NCBI RefSeq assembly: GCF_001941825.1
Contig: NZ_CP019038.1
Location: forward strand, 1,860,001 to 1,924,000
DNA from: Massilia putida
GTDB taxonomy: Bacteria; Pseudomonadota; Gammaproteobacteria; Burkholderiales; Burkholderiaceae_D
Length of the DNA stretch: 64,000 nt
Direction: 5' to 3'
The notes below the pieces were generated by a model. It was not told the DNA's origin. It was given only the letters and a program-made list of their open reading frames with translations, and did no database searches. Below are positions 1 to 8,740 of the stretch, in pieces. The translations under genes were made by a program, and so were the position numbers. Position 1 is the stretch's first letter. The number at the start of each line of letters is the position of its first letter.

Positions 1-1
1 T

Positions 2-1078
2 TCCCTCTATCTCGACCTCGCGCGCGGCTGCGCCGCGCTGGCCGTCGTGGTGGCGCATTTCGGCTATTTCCGCATCTTCGACGACGCCCAGATCGCCCGC
101 ATCCCCGACTTCGGACGCGAGGCCGTGATCACGTTCTTCGTGCTGTCCGGCTTCGTGATCGCCTACAGCGCCGAGCACAAGAACCTCACGGCGAAGAGCT
201 ACGTGGTGGCCCGCGCGGCGCGCCTGTTTTCCGTCGTGCTGCCGGTGCTGGCGCTGTCCTTCATCCTGGCGACGTGCGTGCGCGACATCCTGCACGTGCC
301 GGTCGAAGACGCCTACGAGTTGCGCCGCCCCTGGCTCTACGTGCCGTTCCACCTGGCTTTCCTGGGCGACGTGTGGCACTTCGTCGAACGTCCGCCCTGG
401 CTGATCCCGTACTGGTCGCTCGACTACGAAGCCTGGTACTACGTGCTGTTCGGCGTCTTTCACTTTCTCGGCGGCCGGCGGCGCTGGCTGGCGGCCGGCG
501 CCGTCCTCGCCCTCGTCGGCCCGCGCCTGTGGCTCCTGCTGCCCGTGTGGCTGTCCGGCGTCGCGCTGTACCGGCTGCAGGCCCGCCTGACGTTCGGTCG
601 CGGCATCGCACGCGCGCTCTGGCTGCTGAGCATCACCCTCATCGGCCTGTGGGGCTGGCTCGATCCCGAGCCATATTTGCGCGGCGTCGCCAACGCCTGG
701 TGGCCGTTCCCCGGCATCCGCATGGGCAGCGCCGACCGCGTGCTGGCCGACTACGCCGTCATGGTGCTCGTGCTGCTGAACTTCGCCTGCGCGCGCCAGG
801 CTGGGTTCGACGCCATCCTGCGTCTGGCACGCCCCATCCGCTTCCTGGCCGCGCACACGTTCACGCTGTACCTGTCGCACGGCATCGTGATCGGCCTGTG
901 GCAATCGGTGCTGCCGATCGAACGCGGGGCGGGCTACGAGATCGTCGCGATCGGCACCGCGATCGCAGTCACGGCGCTGGCGTTGAATCCGCTCACGGAG
1001 GCATTGCAGCGCGGGTTGCGGCGCGCGTTCGATGCGGGGTTCGCCCTGGGTGCGCGTGGGCTGGGCCTGAAAGCCTGA
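2..1078 (+). CDS. Acyltransferase 3 family membrane protein (5' truncated)
   Basis: The reading frame is already open at the window edge, so the first few residues are missing. The visible N-terminus LDLARGCAALAVVVAHF is the family's opening motif, in which a conserved histidine closes the first membrane helix, and it is followed by FFVLSGFVI, another family hallmark. About ten hydrophobic segments follow over some 358 residues, the usual size for this family. These integral membrane enzymes transfer acyl groups to sugars or lipids at the periplasmic face; the substrate cannot be told from sequence. It converges on htpG, and the left neighbour lies outside the window. Confidence 0.85.
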   Translation, partial: SLYLDLARGCAALAVVVAHFGYFRIFDDAQIARIPDFGREAVITFFVLSGFVIAYSAEHKNLTAKSYVVARAARLFSVVLPVLALSFILATCVRDILHVPVEDAYELRRPWLYVPFHLAFLGDVWHFVERPPWLIPYWSLDYEAWYYVLFGVFHFLGGRRRWLAAGAVLALVGPRLWLLLPVWLSGVALYRLQARLTFGRGIARALWLLSITLIGLWGWLDPEPYLRGVANAWWPFPGIRMGSADRVLADYAVMVLVLLNFACARQAGFDAILRLARPIRFLAAHTFTLYLSHGIVIGLWQSVLPIERGAGYEIVAIGTAIAVTALALNPLTEALQRGLRRAFDAGFALGARGLGLKA

Positions 1079-1134
1079 AGGCCTGAATCGCCGGGTTCCG
1101 GTGGTCCGGTCGCCGCCTGTCGATTAGTTGCAAA

Positions 1135-1168
1135 ATTCAAAAACAAAAAGCCGGGCAATGCCCGGCTG
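1135..1168 (-). terminator. Rho-independent terminator of htpG
   Basis: Read on the minus strand, the stem AGCCGGGCA / TGCCCGGCT (1149-1167) is followed directly by an uninterrupted T-rich run (complement of 1138-1148). It lies 8 bases past the htpG stop codon. The stem and U-tract are textbook. Confidence 0.9.
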
Positions 1169-1175
1169 CTTGCGA

Positions 1176-3098
1176 TTACTTGGCTGCGGTGGCCAGCAAC
1201 ATCTCGTTCAACCGCTTCACGAACGCCGCCGGATCGCTCAAGCTGCCACCCTCGGCCAGCATGGCCTGGTCGAACAGGATGTGCGCCCAGTCGCCGAAGC
1301 GCGGGCTCGCCGCGTCCTCGTACTTCAGGCGCGTGACGAGCGGATGGTTCGGGTTGATCTCCAGGATCGGCTTGGTCTCCGGCGCATTCTGGCCGGCGGC
1401 CTTCAGCATGCGCACGAGGTTCGCGGACAGCTCGTGCTCGTCCGCGACCAGGCAGGCCGGCGAATCGGTCAGGCGGAACGTCACGCGCACGTCCTTGGCC
1501 TTGTCCGCCAGAGCGCCCTTCATCTTCTCGACGAGGTCCTTGTACTGGGTCTCGGTTTCCTCGTGCTCCTTCTTCTCGGCCTCGTCCTCGAGCTTGCCCA
1601 GGTCCAGGCCGCCCTTGGCGACGGATACCAGTTCCTTGCCGTCGAAGTCGTTCAGGAACGACAGCATCCACTCGTCGACGCGGTCCGTCAGCAGCAGCAC
1701 TTCGACGCCCTTCTTGCGGAAGATTTCCAGGTGCGGGCTGTTCTTCGCGGCGTTGTAATTGTCCGCCGTGACGTAATAAATCTTGTCCTGGCCTTCCTTC
1801 ATGCGCCCGATGTAGTCGGCGAACGAAACGGTCTGGTCCGGCGAATCGGTGTGCGTCGAGGCAAAGCGCAGCAGCTTGGCGATGCGCTCCTTGTTGGTCG
1901 AATCCTCGCCGATGCCTTCCTTGAGGACCTGGCCGAATTCCTTCCAGAAGGTCGCGTACTTGTCGCGGCCTTCCTGCTCGTCGCTGTTGGCCATTTCCTC
2001 CAGCATGCCCAGCACGCGCTTGGTCGAGCCTTCGCGGATCACGCGCACGTCGCGCGACTCCTGCAGGATCTCGCGCGAGACGTTCAGCGGCAGGTCGTTC
2101 GAGTCGATCACGCCCTTCACGAAGCGCAGGTAGACCGGCATCAGCTGCTCGGCGTCGTCCATGATGAAGACGCGCTTCACGTACAGCTTGATGCCGCCGC
2201 GCTTGTTGCGGTCCCACAGGTCGAACGGCGCGTGGCTCGGCACGTACAGCAGCTGGGTGTATTCGCTGCGGCCCTCGACGCGGTTGTGCGTGTAGGCGAG
2301 CGGCGGCTGGAAGTCGTGCGAGACGTGCTTGTAGAATTCCTCGTACTGCTCCTTCGTGATGTCCGACTTCGAACGGGCCCACAGCGCGGACGCCTGGTTC
2401 ACGGTCTCGAATTCGTCCTTGACGACGGTTTCCTTTTTCTCCGCGTCCCACTCTTCCTTCTTCATCACGATCGGCAGCGAGATGTGGTCGGAGTATTTGC
2501 GGATGATGGATTTCAGCTTCCACGACGACAGCAGCTCGTCCTCGCCTTCGCGCAGGTGCAGGATGACGTCCGTGCCGCGGTTGGTCTTCTCGATCTGTTC
2601 GACGGTGTAATCGCCCTCGCCCGTCGATTCCCAGCGGACGCCGTCATGCGCGTCGGCGCCCGCGCGCCGGGTTTCGACGGTGACGCGGTCGGCCACGATG
2701 AAGGCCGAGTAGAAGCCCACGCCGAACTGGCCGATCAGCGCGGCGTCGGCCTGCTGGTCGCCCGACAGCTTGCTGAAGAATTCCTTCGTGCCCGACTTGG
2801 CGATCGTGCCCAGGTGCGAGATCACCTCGTCGCGGCTCATGCCGATGCCGTTGTCGGAAATGGTGACGGTCTTCGCATCCTTGTCGAACAGGACCTTGAT
2901 CTTGAGCTCATGGTCGTTGCCGTACAGGCTGTCGTTATTGATCGCCTCGAAGCGCAGCTTGTCGGCCGCGTCGGAGGCGTTGGAAATCAGTTCACGCAGG
3001 AAAATTTCCTTGTTGGAATACAAGGAGTGGATCATCAGTTGCAGCAGCTGTTTGACTTCTGCTTGGAACCCAAGGGTTTCTTTTTCGGCGATAGCCAT
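1176..3098 (-). CDS. htpG: Chaperone protein HtpG (bacterial Hsp90)
   Basis: ATP-dependent cytosolic chaperone of 640 residues, close to the usual bacterial HtpG length. The GHKL ATP-binding domain is intact: ELISNASDA at 36-44, DNGIGM at 82-87 and GQFGVGF at 123-129. Middle and C-terminal dimerisation domains follow without a break. An in-frame ATG exists 33 bases upstream, but the start at 3098 is preferred because GAGGA lies at good spacing and the next residues, [19 protein letters not shown], match the family start. The gene stands alone, has its own terminator and a sigma-32-like promoter, so it is probably a heat-shock monocistron. Confidence 0.97.
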   Translation of the reverse strand: MAIAEKETLGFQAEVKQLLQLMIHSLYSNKEIFLRELISNASDAADKLRFEAINNDSLYGNDHELKIKVLFDKDAKTVTISDNGIGMSRDEVISHLGTIAKSGTKEFFSKLSGDQQADAALIGQFGVGFYSAFIVADRVTVETRRAGADAHDGVRWESTGEGDYTVEQIEKTNRGTDVILHLREGEDELLSSWKLKSIIRKYSDHISLPIVMKKEEWDAEKKETVVKDEFETVNQASALWARSKSDITKEQYEEFYKHVSHDFQPPLAYTHNRVEGRSEYTQLLYVPSHAPFDLWDRNKRGGIKLYVKRVFIMDDAEQLMPVYLRFVKGVIDSNDLPLNVSREILQESRDVRVIREGSTKRVLGMLEEMANSDEQEGRDKYATFWKEFGQVLKEGIGEDSTNKERIAKLLRFASTHTDSPDQTVSFADYIGRMKEGQDKIYYVTADNYNAAKNSPHLEIFRKKGVEVLLLTDRVDEWMLSFLNDFDGKELVSVAKGGLDLGKLEDEAEKKEHEETETQYKDLVEKMKGALADKAKDVRVTFRLTDSPACLVADEHELSANLVRMLKAAGQNAPETKPILEINPNHPLVTRLKYEDAASPRFGDWAHILFDQAMLAEGGSLSDPAAFVKRLNEMLLATAAK

Positions 3099-3194
3099 CT
3101 TATGTCCTCGTTGTAGCGGGCACGTCGCCAAACCTGCTGCGAACTCGCGACGGTTTTTCGAGGTGCCCTGGGGGGTTGAACAGACCGGTCCGAT

Positions 3195-3220
3195 ATTGGG
3201 ATACGAACAAGGATTTCAAG
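3195..3220 (-). promoter_or_regulatory. Sigma-32-like heat shock promoter of htpG
   Basis: On the minus strand CTTGAA (complement of 3215-3220) is followed after 14 bases by CCCAAT (complement of 3195-3200), close to the sigma-32 consensus CTTGAA-N13/14-CCCCAT. The predicted 5' leader is about 90 bases. Known heat-shock control of htpG makes this likely. It lies within the 309-base gap 3099-3407, which otherwise holds only the promoter of the next operon on the plus strand. Confidence 0.65.
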
Positions 3221-3326
3221 AGCTATTTTTTGCCGGACCGCATTTCTTATACATATACTAAGTTGCTCGACTTTTTGATCGAGTCGGCATAACGTGACGA
3301 TCCACTGAAATTTTTTCGCGCGGGCG

Positions 3327-3353
3327 TGTCGAAACCGGGGAAGCCCGATCGTC
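3327..3353 (+). promoter_or_regulatory. ECF42-type sigma factor promoter
   Basis: TGTCGA at 3327-3332 is followed after 17 bases by CGTC at 3350-3353. The published ECF42 target motif (as I recall it from Streptomyces venezuelae) is TGTCGA in the -35 region and CGA/TC in the -10 region, so both halves match. It sits about 55 bases upstream of the first gene of an operon whose last gene is an ECF42-like sigma factor, which suggests autoregulation. Confidence 0.65.
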
Positions 3354-3407
3354 GTACGGACAGCAGCATCCGAGCTGCGGACCCATTGACCAGAACAGGA
3401 GATCATC

Positions 3408-3896
3408 ATGACCGAACAAGTGCGTCCCATTCCCGAAGGCTTCCACACGATCACCCCGCACCTCGTCTGCAGCGGCGCGGCCGACGCGCTGACGTTCTAC
3501 AAGCAGGCCTTCGGCGCCGTCGAAACGAGCCGCATGCCCGGCCCGGGCGACAAGATCATGCACGCCCAGATGCGCATCGGCGATTCGATCTTCATGCTCG
3601 CCGACGACTTTCCCGACTTCGGCTGCGTCGGTCCGCTGGCCCTGAAAAACACACCCGTGTACATCCATCTGTACGTGGAAGACGTCGACGCCGTCTACGC
3701 GCGCGCCGTGGAAGCGGGCGCCAAGCCGGTCATGCCCGTGTCCGATATGTTCTGGGGCGACCGCTACGGCCAGATCGAGGACCCGTTCGGCCACCGCTGG
3801 TCGATCGCCACGCACAAGCGCGACATGACGCCCGAGCAGATGCGCGAAGAAATGATGAAATCGATGGACCAGACCTGCGCGGGAGCAAAACAATGA
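3408..3896 (+). CDS. VOC family protein (PhnB/glyoxalase-like)
   Basis: 162-residue protein of the vicinal oxygen chelate fold. HTITPHLVCSGAADALTFYK and the later EDPFGHRW are typical of the PhnB-like subgroup, whose members often have no known reaction. The start is supported by AGGAG 7 bases upstream. It is the first gene of the ECF42 operon and its stop overlaps the start of the next gene (ATGA). The partner genes are YciI-like proteins and a sigma factor, an arrangement typical of ECF42 loci. Actual substrate unknown. Confidence 0.85.
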   Translation: MTEQVRPIPEGFHTITPHLVCSGAADALTFYKQAFGAVETSRMPGPGDKIMHAQMRIGDSIFMLADDFPDFGCVGPLALKNTPVYIHLYVEDVDAVYARAVEAGAKPVMPVSDMFWGDRYGQIEDPFGHRWSIATHKRDMTPEQMREEMMKSMDQTCAGAKQ

Positions 3897-4318
3897 AATT
3901 CATGGTCATCGTCAAGGCCACCGCGGCCACGGAAGCCGGCGTCATGCCGAGCGAAAAACTGTTCGTCGACATGGGTAATTTTAACGAGGAACTCGTCAAG
4001 GCCGGCATCCTGCTCGCCGCCGAAGGCCTGCAACCCAGCAGCAAAGGCGCGCGCATCCGGTTCAATGGCGCGCAGCGCACCGTGATCGACGGCCCGTTCG
4101 CGGAAACGAAGGAACTCGTCGCCGGGTTCTGGCTGATCGAAGTCGGCTCCAGGGAAGAAGCCATCGAGTGGTTCAAGCGCTGCCCGAATCCGCACGAGGG
4201 CGTAGAAAGCGAGATCGAGATCCGCCAGCTGTTCGGTCCCGACGACTTCGGCACCGACCTGCCGGCCGACGTCCGCGCACAGGAAGACCGCATGCGCGAA
4301 CAACTCGCCACGCGCTGA
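3893..4318 (+). CDS. YciI/DGPF-domain protein
   Basis: 141-residue YCII-related (DGPF) protein beginning MKFMVIVKA. The signature VIDGPFAETKELVAGFWLI is intact, as are the ferredoxin-like fold elements around it. The ATG overlaps the stop of the VOC gene by four bases, so the two are translationally coupled. DGPF proteins are the standard neighbour of ECF42 sigma factors and are thought to be their target or signal-processing partner, but no reaction has been assigned to them. Upstream in-frame codons belong to a shadow frame of the VOC gene. Confidence 0.88.
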   Translation: MKFMVIVKATAATEAGVMPSEKLFVDMGNFNEELVKAGILLAAEGLQPSSKGARIRFNGAQRTVIDGPFAETKELVAGFWLIEVGSREEAIEWFKRCPNPHEGVESEIEIRQLFGPDDFGTDLPADVRAQEDRMREQLATR

Positions 4319-4329
4319 AGGAGGCCGCC

Positions 4330-5196
4330 ATGCAGTTCATGCTCATCCGCACCGACAACGACGACCGCGCCGCGGCCGCCGATCCGCAAGCCGTGCTGGA
4401 CGACCTGCTGCGCCGGCTGCCGGGCGGCGCCGCGGCCGCTGGCGCTCCCGGCGCCCCCGCGCTGGCGCTGGCATTCGCGCCGGACTCGGAAGCGCTGCGC
4501 CTCAAGCTGTGGCCCGACGGCGAGGCCGTGACGGCCGGCCCCTTCCCGCGCGCCGAGCGCCTGCCAGCCGGTTTCGCCGTGTTCGAGGCGCCGTCGCGCG
4601 CCGCCGCGCTGGCATGGCTGCAGGGTCACGCTCACGCCACCGGCACCGTCACGCTGGAACTGCGCGAGACGGGCTGCCCGGGCGGCTGCGCCGGCATCCC
4701 GCCCGGCGCCGCCGGGGACGATGCGTGCTACGCGATCCTGCTGCGCTCGGACGCCGGTACGGAGCGCGACGCGATCCCCCTGCAGGAAAAGCTCGACCGG
4801 CTGAACGCCTTCAACGCCATCCACGCGGCGGCCGGCACCTTGCTGGCCGGCGACGGCCTCAAGTCCACCGCCCGCGGCGCCCGCGTGCGCGTGGCGAATG
4901 GCGGCGCCAGCGTGATCGACGGACCGTTCGCGGAAGCCAAGGAACTCATCGCCGGCTTCTGGATGATCCGCGCCCCCTCGATCGAAGCGGCCCTGGGCTG
5001 GGCGCGCACGCTGCCCTACCCCACCGGACCCGAGGTCGAGGTCGAGATCCGGCGCGTGGCGCTGATCGCGCCGCTGGGCGCGGCCGCAGGCGATGTGTCG
5101 GACCGGCTGCGCGAGGATGCCAGCGTGCGCGCCGAACAGCTCGACGCCGCCCTGCGCGCCGAACTGGCGCCGCAACCGGCGTGGGACCGCCCATGA
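4330..5196 (+). CDS. Tandem (double) YciI/DGPF-domain protein
   Basis: 288 residues, about twice the length of a normal YciI protein. The second half carries an intact signature (VIDGPFAEAKELIAGFWMI, around residue 197). The first half (residues 1-115) has a worn version, with AGPFPRAERLPAGFAVF in place of DGPF-AETKEL-AGFW and no matching Asp. A Gly/Cys/Pro-rich linker near residues 116-130 joins the two. The start at 4330 follows GGAGG at close spacing; the upstream extension of the frame overlaps the previous gene. It probably arose by duplication of the neighbouring YciI gene followed by decay or specialisation of the first copy. Confidence 0.8.
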   Translation: MQFMLIRTDNDDRAAAADPQAVLDDLLRRLPGGAAAAGAPGAPALALAFAPDSEALRLKLWPDGEAVTAGPFPRAERLPAGFAVFEAPSRAAALAWLQGHAHATGTVTLELRETGCPGGCAGIPPGAAGDDACYAILLRSDAGTERDAIPLQEKLDRLNAFNAIHAAAGTLLAGDGLKSTARGARVRVANGGASVIDGPFAEAKELIAGFWMIRAPSIEAALGWARTLPYPTGPEVEVEIRRVALIAPLGAAAGDVSDRLREDASVRAEQLDAALRAELAPQPAWDRP

Positions 5197-5221
5197 TGCC
5201 CATGCGGGCGGGAGGACGCGC

Positions 5222-6526
5222 ATGACGGCCGGCGCCGACACGGGCAAGGTCGTCGAGGCCGTCTGGCGCATGGAGTCGGCGCGCATCGTCGGCGCGCTGA
5301 CCCGCATGCTGCGCGACCTCGGCCGGGCCGAGGAACTCGCGCAGGACGCCTTGCTGGAAGCGCTGGAGCGCTGGCCGGCGGACGGCGTGCCCGACCGCCC
5401 CGGCGCCTGGCTGATGCAGGTGGCCAAGCGGCGCGCCCTCGACCACCTGCGCCACCACGCCATGCACGCCAGCAAGGAAGGCGAAATCAGCTGGGAGATG
5501 GATAATGTGCTCGGCGACAGCGGCAGTTTCCGCGATCCCGCCGAGCTGGCCGCGCTGACGCAAGAGACGGCCGGCGAGATCGACGACGACGTGCTGCGCC
5601 TGATCTTCGTGTGCTGCCACCCGGTCCTGTCGGCCGAAGCGCGCGCGGCGCTGGCGCTCAAGCTGCTGGGCGGCCTCGCCACCGGCGAGATTGCGCGCGC
5701 CTTCCTCGTCCCGGAAGCGACGGTGGCCCAGCGCATCGTGCGCGCCAAGCGCACCCTGGCCGAAGCGCGCGTGCCATTCGAAGTGCCGCGCGGCGAGGAA
5801 CTCAAGCCGCGGCTCGCGTCCGTGCTGCAGGTGATCTACCTGATCTACAACGAAGGCTATTCCGCCAGCGCGGGCAACGAGTGGCTGCGGCCCACGCTGT
5901 GCCGCGAGGCGGTCCGCCTGGGCCGCGTGCTGGCGGAGTTGATGCCCGACGAAGGCGAGGTCCACGGCCTCGTCGCGCTGATGGAGATCCAGTCCTCGCG
6001 CGAGCGCGCCCGTACGGGGCCGGACGGCGCGCCGATCCTGCTGATGGACCAGGACCGTTCCCGCTGGGACCGCCTTCTGATCGGCCGCGGCCTGGCGGCG
6101 CTCGACCGCGCCGGCCGCCTGGGCGCGCTGGGGCCATACGCGCTGCAGGCCGCCATCGCCGCCTGCCACGCCCGTGCGCTCCAGCCGGAAGAAACGGACT
6201 GGGCCCGCATCGCCGCCTTGTACGACGCGCTGTCCCAGCTGATGCCCTCGCCCGTCGTCGAACTGAACCGCGCCGTGGCGCTCGGCATGGCCTACGGTCC
6301 GGCCGCCGGCCTCGCCCTCGCCGACGCCCTGCTGGAAGTGCCGGCACTGCGCAACTACCACCTGCTGCCGAGCGTGCGCGGCGACCTGCTGGCCAGGCTG
6401 GGGCGTCACGAGGAAGCGGCGGCGGAATTCGAGCGGGCGGCGGGGATGACGCAGAACGAACGGGAACGCGAACTGCTGCTGGTGCGTGCCCGGGCGAGCA
6501 AGGCCCGGTTGGCACACGGCGGATGA
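5222..6526 (+). CDS. ECF42-type RNA polymerase sigma factor with C-terminal extension
   Basis: 434 residues, more than twice the length of a simple ECF sigma factor. Region 2 runs over roughly residues 15-85 (RAEELAQDALLEALERWP, then AWLMQVAKRRALDHLR), and region 4 lies around 125-185 with the helix-turn-helix near ATGEIARAFLVPEATVAQRI. The long C-terminal part (after about 190) contains VIYLIYNEGYSAS and helical TPR-like repeats, the hallmark of group ECF42, where the extension replaces an anti-sigma factor. GGGAGGACG precedes the ATG. The VOC-YciI-YciI-sigma order and the upstream promoter motif fit this group. Confidence 0.88.
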   Translation: MTAGADTGKVVEAVWRMESARIVGALTRMLRDLGRAEELAQDALLEALERWPADGVPDRPGAWLMQVAKRRALDHLRHHAMHASKEGEISWEMDNVLGDSGSFRDPAELAALTQETAGEIDDDVLRLIFVCCHPVLSAEARAALALKLLGGLATGEIARAFLVPEATVAQRIVRAKRTLAEARVPFEVPRGEELKPRLASVLQVIYLIYNEGYSASAGNEWLRPTLCREAVRLGRVLAELMPDEGEVHGLVALMEIQSSRERARTGPDGAPILLMDQDRSRWDRLLIGRGLAALDRAGRLGALGPYALQAAIAACHARALQPEETDWARIAALYDALSQLMPSPVVELNRAVALGMAYGPAAGLALADALLEVPALRNYHLLPSVRGDLLARLGRHEEAAAEFERAAGMTQNERERELLLVRARASKARLAHGG

Positions 6527-6540
6527 ACGCATCGGGAGGC

Positions 6541-7150
6541 CGGGAGCCAAAAATCGACCTGAAAAAAAACTGAAACATCTTTACCAGCCCTCCGCGCGGG
6601 ACGTCGTCCAGGTCGACGTTCCCGCATTCCGCTTCCTCATGATCGACGTGACGGGCGATCCCGACACGTCGCCGTGGTACGCCCAGGCCGTGGAAGCCCT
6701 GTTCTCCGTGTCCTACACGGCGAAGTTCATGGTCAAGAAAGGACCGGTGGGCATCGATGACGCGGTGATGCCACTGTAAGGCCTGTGTTGCTCGGACGAC
6801 CTGTCGTCGTTCGCCCGCAATGACCGGTCGAAGTGGAAATGGACAATGATGATCCACCAGCCATCGTACGCGCACGATGCGGCCCTCAAGGACGCGATCG
6901 CGGTCGTGAAGCGCAAGAGAGACCTGGCCGCCATCGACGCGCTCCGCATCGACACGTTCGCGGAAGGCTGATGTGCCCAGACGCTGCACGTCGGACCGTT
7001 CACGGAAAAAGGTCCGACGATACGACGCGTCCACGAATTCATCGAGGCCCGCGCCGCCCTCGCCGGCAAGCACCATGAAATCGATCTGAGCGACATCCGC
7101 CGTGCCGAGGCCAGCCGGTGGAAGACGATCGTGCGCCAACCGATGGCCAG
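6541..7150 (+). pseudogene. Decayed GyrI-like small-molecule-binding domain gene
   Basis: The plus-strand frame ending at 6779 encodes LKHLYQPSARDVVQVDVPAF, then FMVKKGPVGIDDAVMPL, a recognisable GyrI-like (AraC effector-binding domain) protein. Similarity continues in the same frame through SSFARNDRSKWKWTMMIHQP and HEFIEARAALAGKHHEI to RQPMA near 7150. It is broken four ways: no start codon before PKIDLKK; a one-base deletion in the A run at 6572-6579; TAA at 6777-6779; TGA at 6969-6971, where homologues appear to have Glu and Arg codons. Its 3' end runs into the convergent LysR gene. This fills the 629-base gap after the sigma factor. Confidence 0.75.
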
Positions 7151-7155
7151 GCCGC

Positions 7156-8025
7156 TCAGCCGAACGCCGGATGCCGTGACAACCCGTCGAACAGGAATGC
7201 CGTGAACACCCGGATCCGGTTGACCCGCCTAAGATCCGGATGCGTCAGGATCCAGACGTCCGTGTCCAGCGCGGGCTCGGGCTCGGCGAGGCGGACGAGT
7301 CCGGGCCGCGCGTCCGCGAGCAGGCACAGCAGCATGCCGGCGCCCAGGCCCGCCTCGACGGCGGCCGCCATCCCGAGCAGGGAATCGACGCTGATCGCAT
7401 ACCGTTCCGGCGGCACGTGCTCGCGCAGCCAGCGGGCTTGGCGCAGGTGCGCCAGGCTGTCGTCGGGCGCAACCCAGTCATGGTCGGCCCAGCCACCGAC
7501 CGCTCCACGCCGGCGCAGATAGGCCTGAGCCGCATAGGGCGCCGTGCGCAGGCGGCCGAGCTTGCGGCCGACGAGATTGTCCGGCGGCGTGTTCGAGGGC
7601 CGGATGGCGACGTCGGCGTCGCGCCTCGACAAATTCAAGAAACTATTGTTGACCGTGACCTGCAGCTGGATGCCGGGATAGGTGCGGCGGAATTCGGACA
7701 GCGCCGGCAGCAACAGCGCCATCAACGTGTCGGTCGTCGTGACGCGGATCGCGCCCTGCAGCGTGGCGTCCTGCCCGCTCAGCTTCCGTTCGATCTCCTG
7801 CATGCCCTCGGCGACCGGCGCCAGCAGGGCCTGCAATTCCTCGCCGTTGGGCGTCAGCACATAGCCCGTCTGGAAGCGCTCGAACAGGCGGACGTCGAGG
7901 GCGGCCTCCAGCTTGTCCAGCCGGCGCAGGACCGTCGAATGGCTCTGTCCGAGCCGGCGCGCGGCCGCCGAGACGGACCCGCCGCCCGCCACCGCGAGAA
8001 AGTATTGGTAGTCTTCCCAGTCCAT
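7156..8025 (-). CDS. LysR-family transcriptional regulator
   Basis: 289 residues. An N-terminal winged helix (DWEDYQYFLAVAGGGSVSAA, then LGQSHSTVLRRLDKLE) is followed by the LysR substrate-binding domain. The start at 8025 gives the standard family N-terminus; a longer frame to 8085 would run through the operator-like palindromes. It is divergent from the GST gene and separated from it by 99 bases, the usual arrangement for a LysR protein controlling its neighbour. The inducer is unknown. Confidence 0.88.
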   Translation of the reverse strand: MDWEDYQYFLAVAGGGSVSAAARRLGQSHSTVLRRLDKLEAALDVRLFERFQTGYVLTPNGEELQALLAPVAEGMQEIERKLSGQDATLQGAIRVTTTDTLMALLLPALSEFRRTYPGIQLQVTVNNSFLNLSRRDADVAIRPSNTPPDNLVGRKLGRLRTAPYAAQAYLRRRGAVGGWADHDWVAPDDSLAHLRQARWLREHVPPERYAISVDSLLGMAAAVEAGLGAGMLLCLLADARPGLVRLAEPEPALDTDVWILTHPDLRRVNRIRVFTAFLFDGLSRHPAFG

Positions 8026-8048
8026 GGATGCGCAAAAACAGACAAGAA

Positions 8049-8087
8049 TTGTGCGAAACAATCGAATGTTCAGACATTTTTGCACAA
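8049..8087. promoter_or_regulatory. Nested palindromes between lysR and gst (likely LysR operator)
   Basis: An outer inverted repeat, TTGTGC at 8049-8054 and GCACAA at 8082-8087, encloses an inner one, AATGT-TCAG-ACATT at 8065-8078. Both lie in the 99-base divergent intergenic region. LysR regulators usually bind paired dyads in such a position. Assignment to this regulator is inferred from location. Confidence 0.5.
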
Positions 8088-8124
8088 GCTACGCTTCCAG
8101 GCACCATCAACGACCGGAGCCACC

Positions 8125-8739
8125 ATGTACACCGCCCATATCGCCGACACCCCGAACGGCAAGAAAGTCATCATCGCCCTGGAAGAAATGAGCCTGGATT
8201 ACCGGGTCCGCCACGTCGACCTGAGTGCGGGAGAACAGTTCACGCCGGAGTTCGAACGGGTCAGCCCCAACAACAAGATTCCCGTGCTCGTCGACGAGCG
8301 CACTGGCCAGAGCCTGTTCGAATCGTGCGCCATCCTGTATCACCTCGGCCTCGCCACGGGCAAGCTCGTGCCCGGCGACGCGCAAGGCCGCGAGGCCGTG
8401 CTGCAATGGCTGTTCCTGCAGGCGGCCAGCACCGGGCCGATGCTGGGTCAACTCTGGTGGTTCCGGCACGGCGCGCCGGAACGCAACGAGATGGCGCTGG
8501 AACGTTATACGCGCGAAACGAAGCGGATCTACGGCGTGATCGAGCGCCGGCTCGCCGTCTCGGACCACGTCGCGGCGGACGAGTACACGGTGGCCGACGT
8601 CGCCTTCTATCCGTGGCTCGCAAGCCACGACGAACTGGGCGTCGACCTTCGCGACTACCCGCGCGTGGCCGCATGGCTGCAAAAGATCGGTGAGCGTCCC
8701 GCCGTTGGCCGGGCTCAGCGCAAGATGAGGAAGGCCTGA
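8125..8739 (+). CDS. Glutathione S-transferase (YfcG/Ure2p-like)
   Basis: 204 residues. The N-terminal thioredoxin fold carries SPNNKIPVLVDE and LFESCAILYHL, the glutathione-binding cis-Pro and Glu-Ser motifs, followed by an all-helical C-terminal domain with YTVADVAFYPWL. The NGKKVIIALEEM start resembles the Ure2p/YfcG group, which often shows disulfide-reductase activity. Divergent from the LysR gene and followed within one base by the SMR transporter gene, so the two probably share a transcript. The cellular substrate is unknown. Confidence 0.88.
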   Translation: MYTAHIADTPNGKKVIIALEEMSLDYRVRHVDLSAGEQFTPEFERVSPNNKIPVLVDERTGQSLFESCAILYHLGLATGKLVPGDAQGREAVLQWLFLQAASTGPMLGQLWWFRHGAPERNEMALERYTRETKRIYGVIERRLAVSDHVAADEYTVADVAFYPWLASHDELGVDLRDYPRVAAWLQKIGERPAVGRAQRKMRKA

Positions 8740-8740
8740 T

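Noticed and set aside
1128..3116. Long plus-strand open frame (662 codons) opposite htpG
   Set aside because: It is antisense to an intact, motif-complete htpG, has no family motif, and is Val/Arg/Gln-rich as expected for a G/C-rich shadow frame.
6572..6579. Run of eight A as a programmed frameshift site
   Set aside because: The downstream frame has two further in-frame stops and the start codon is lost, so simple decay explains it better.
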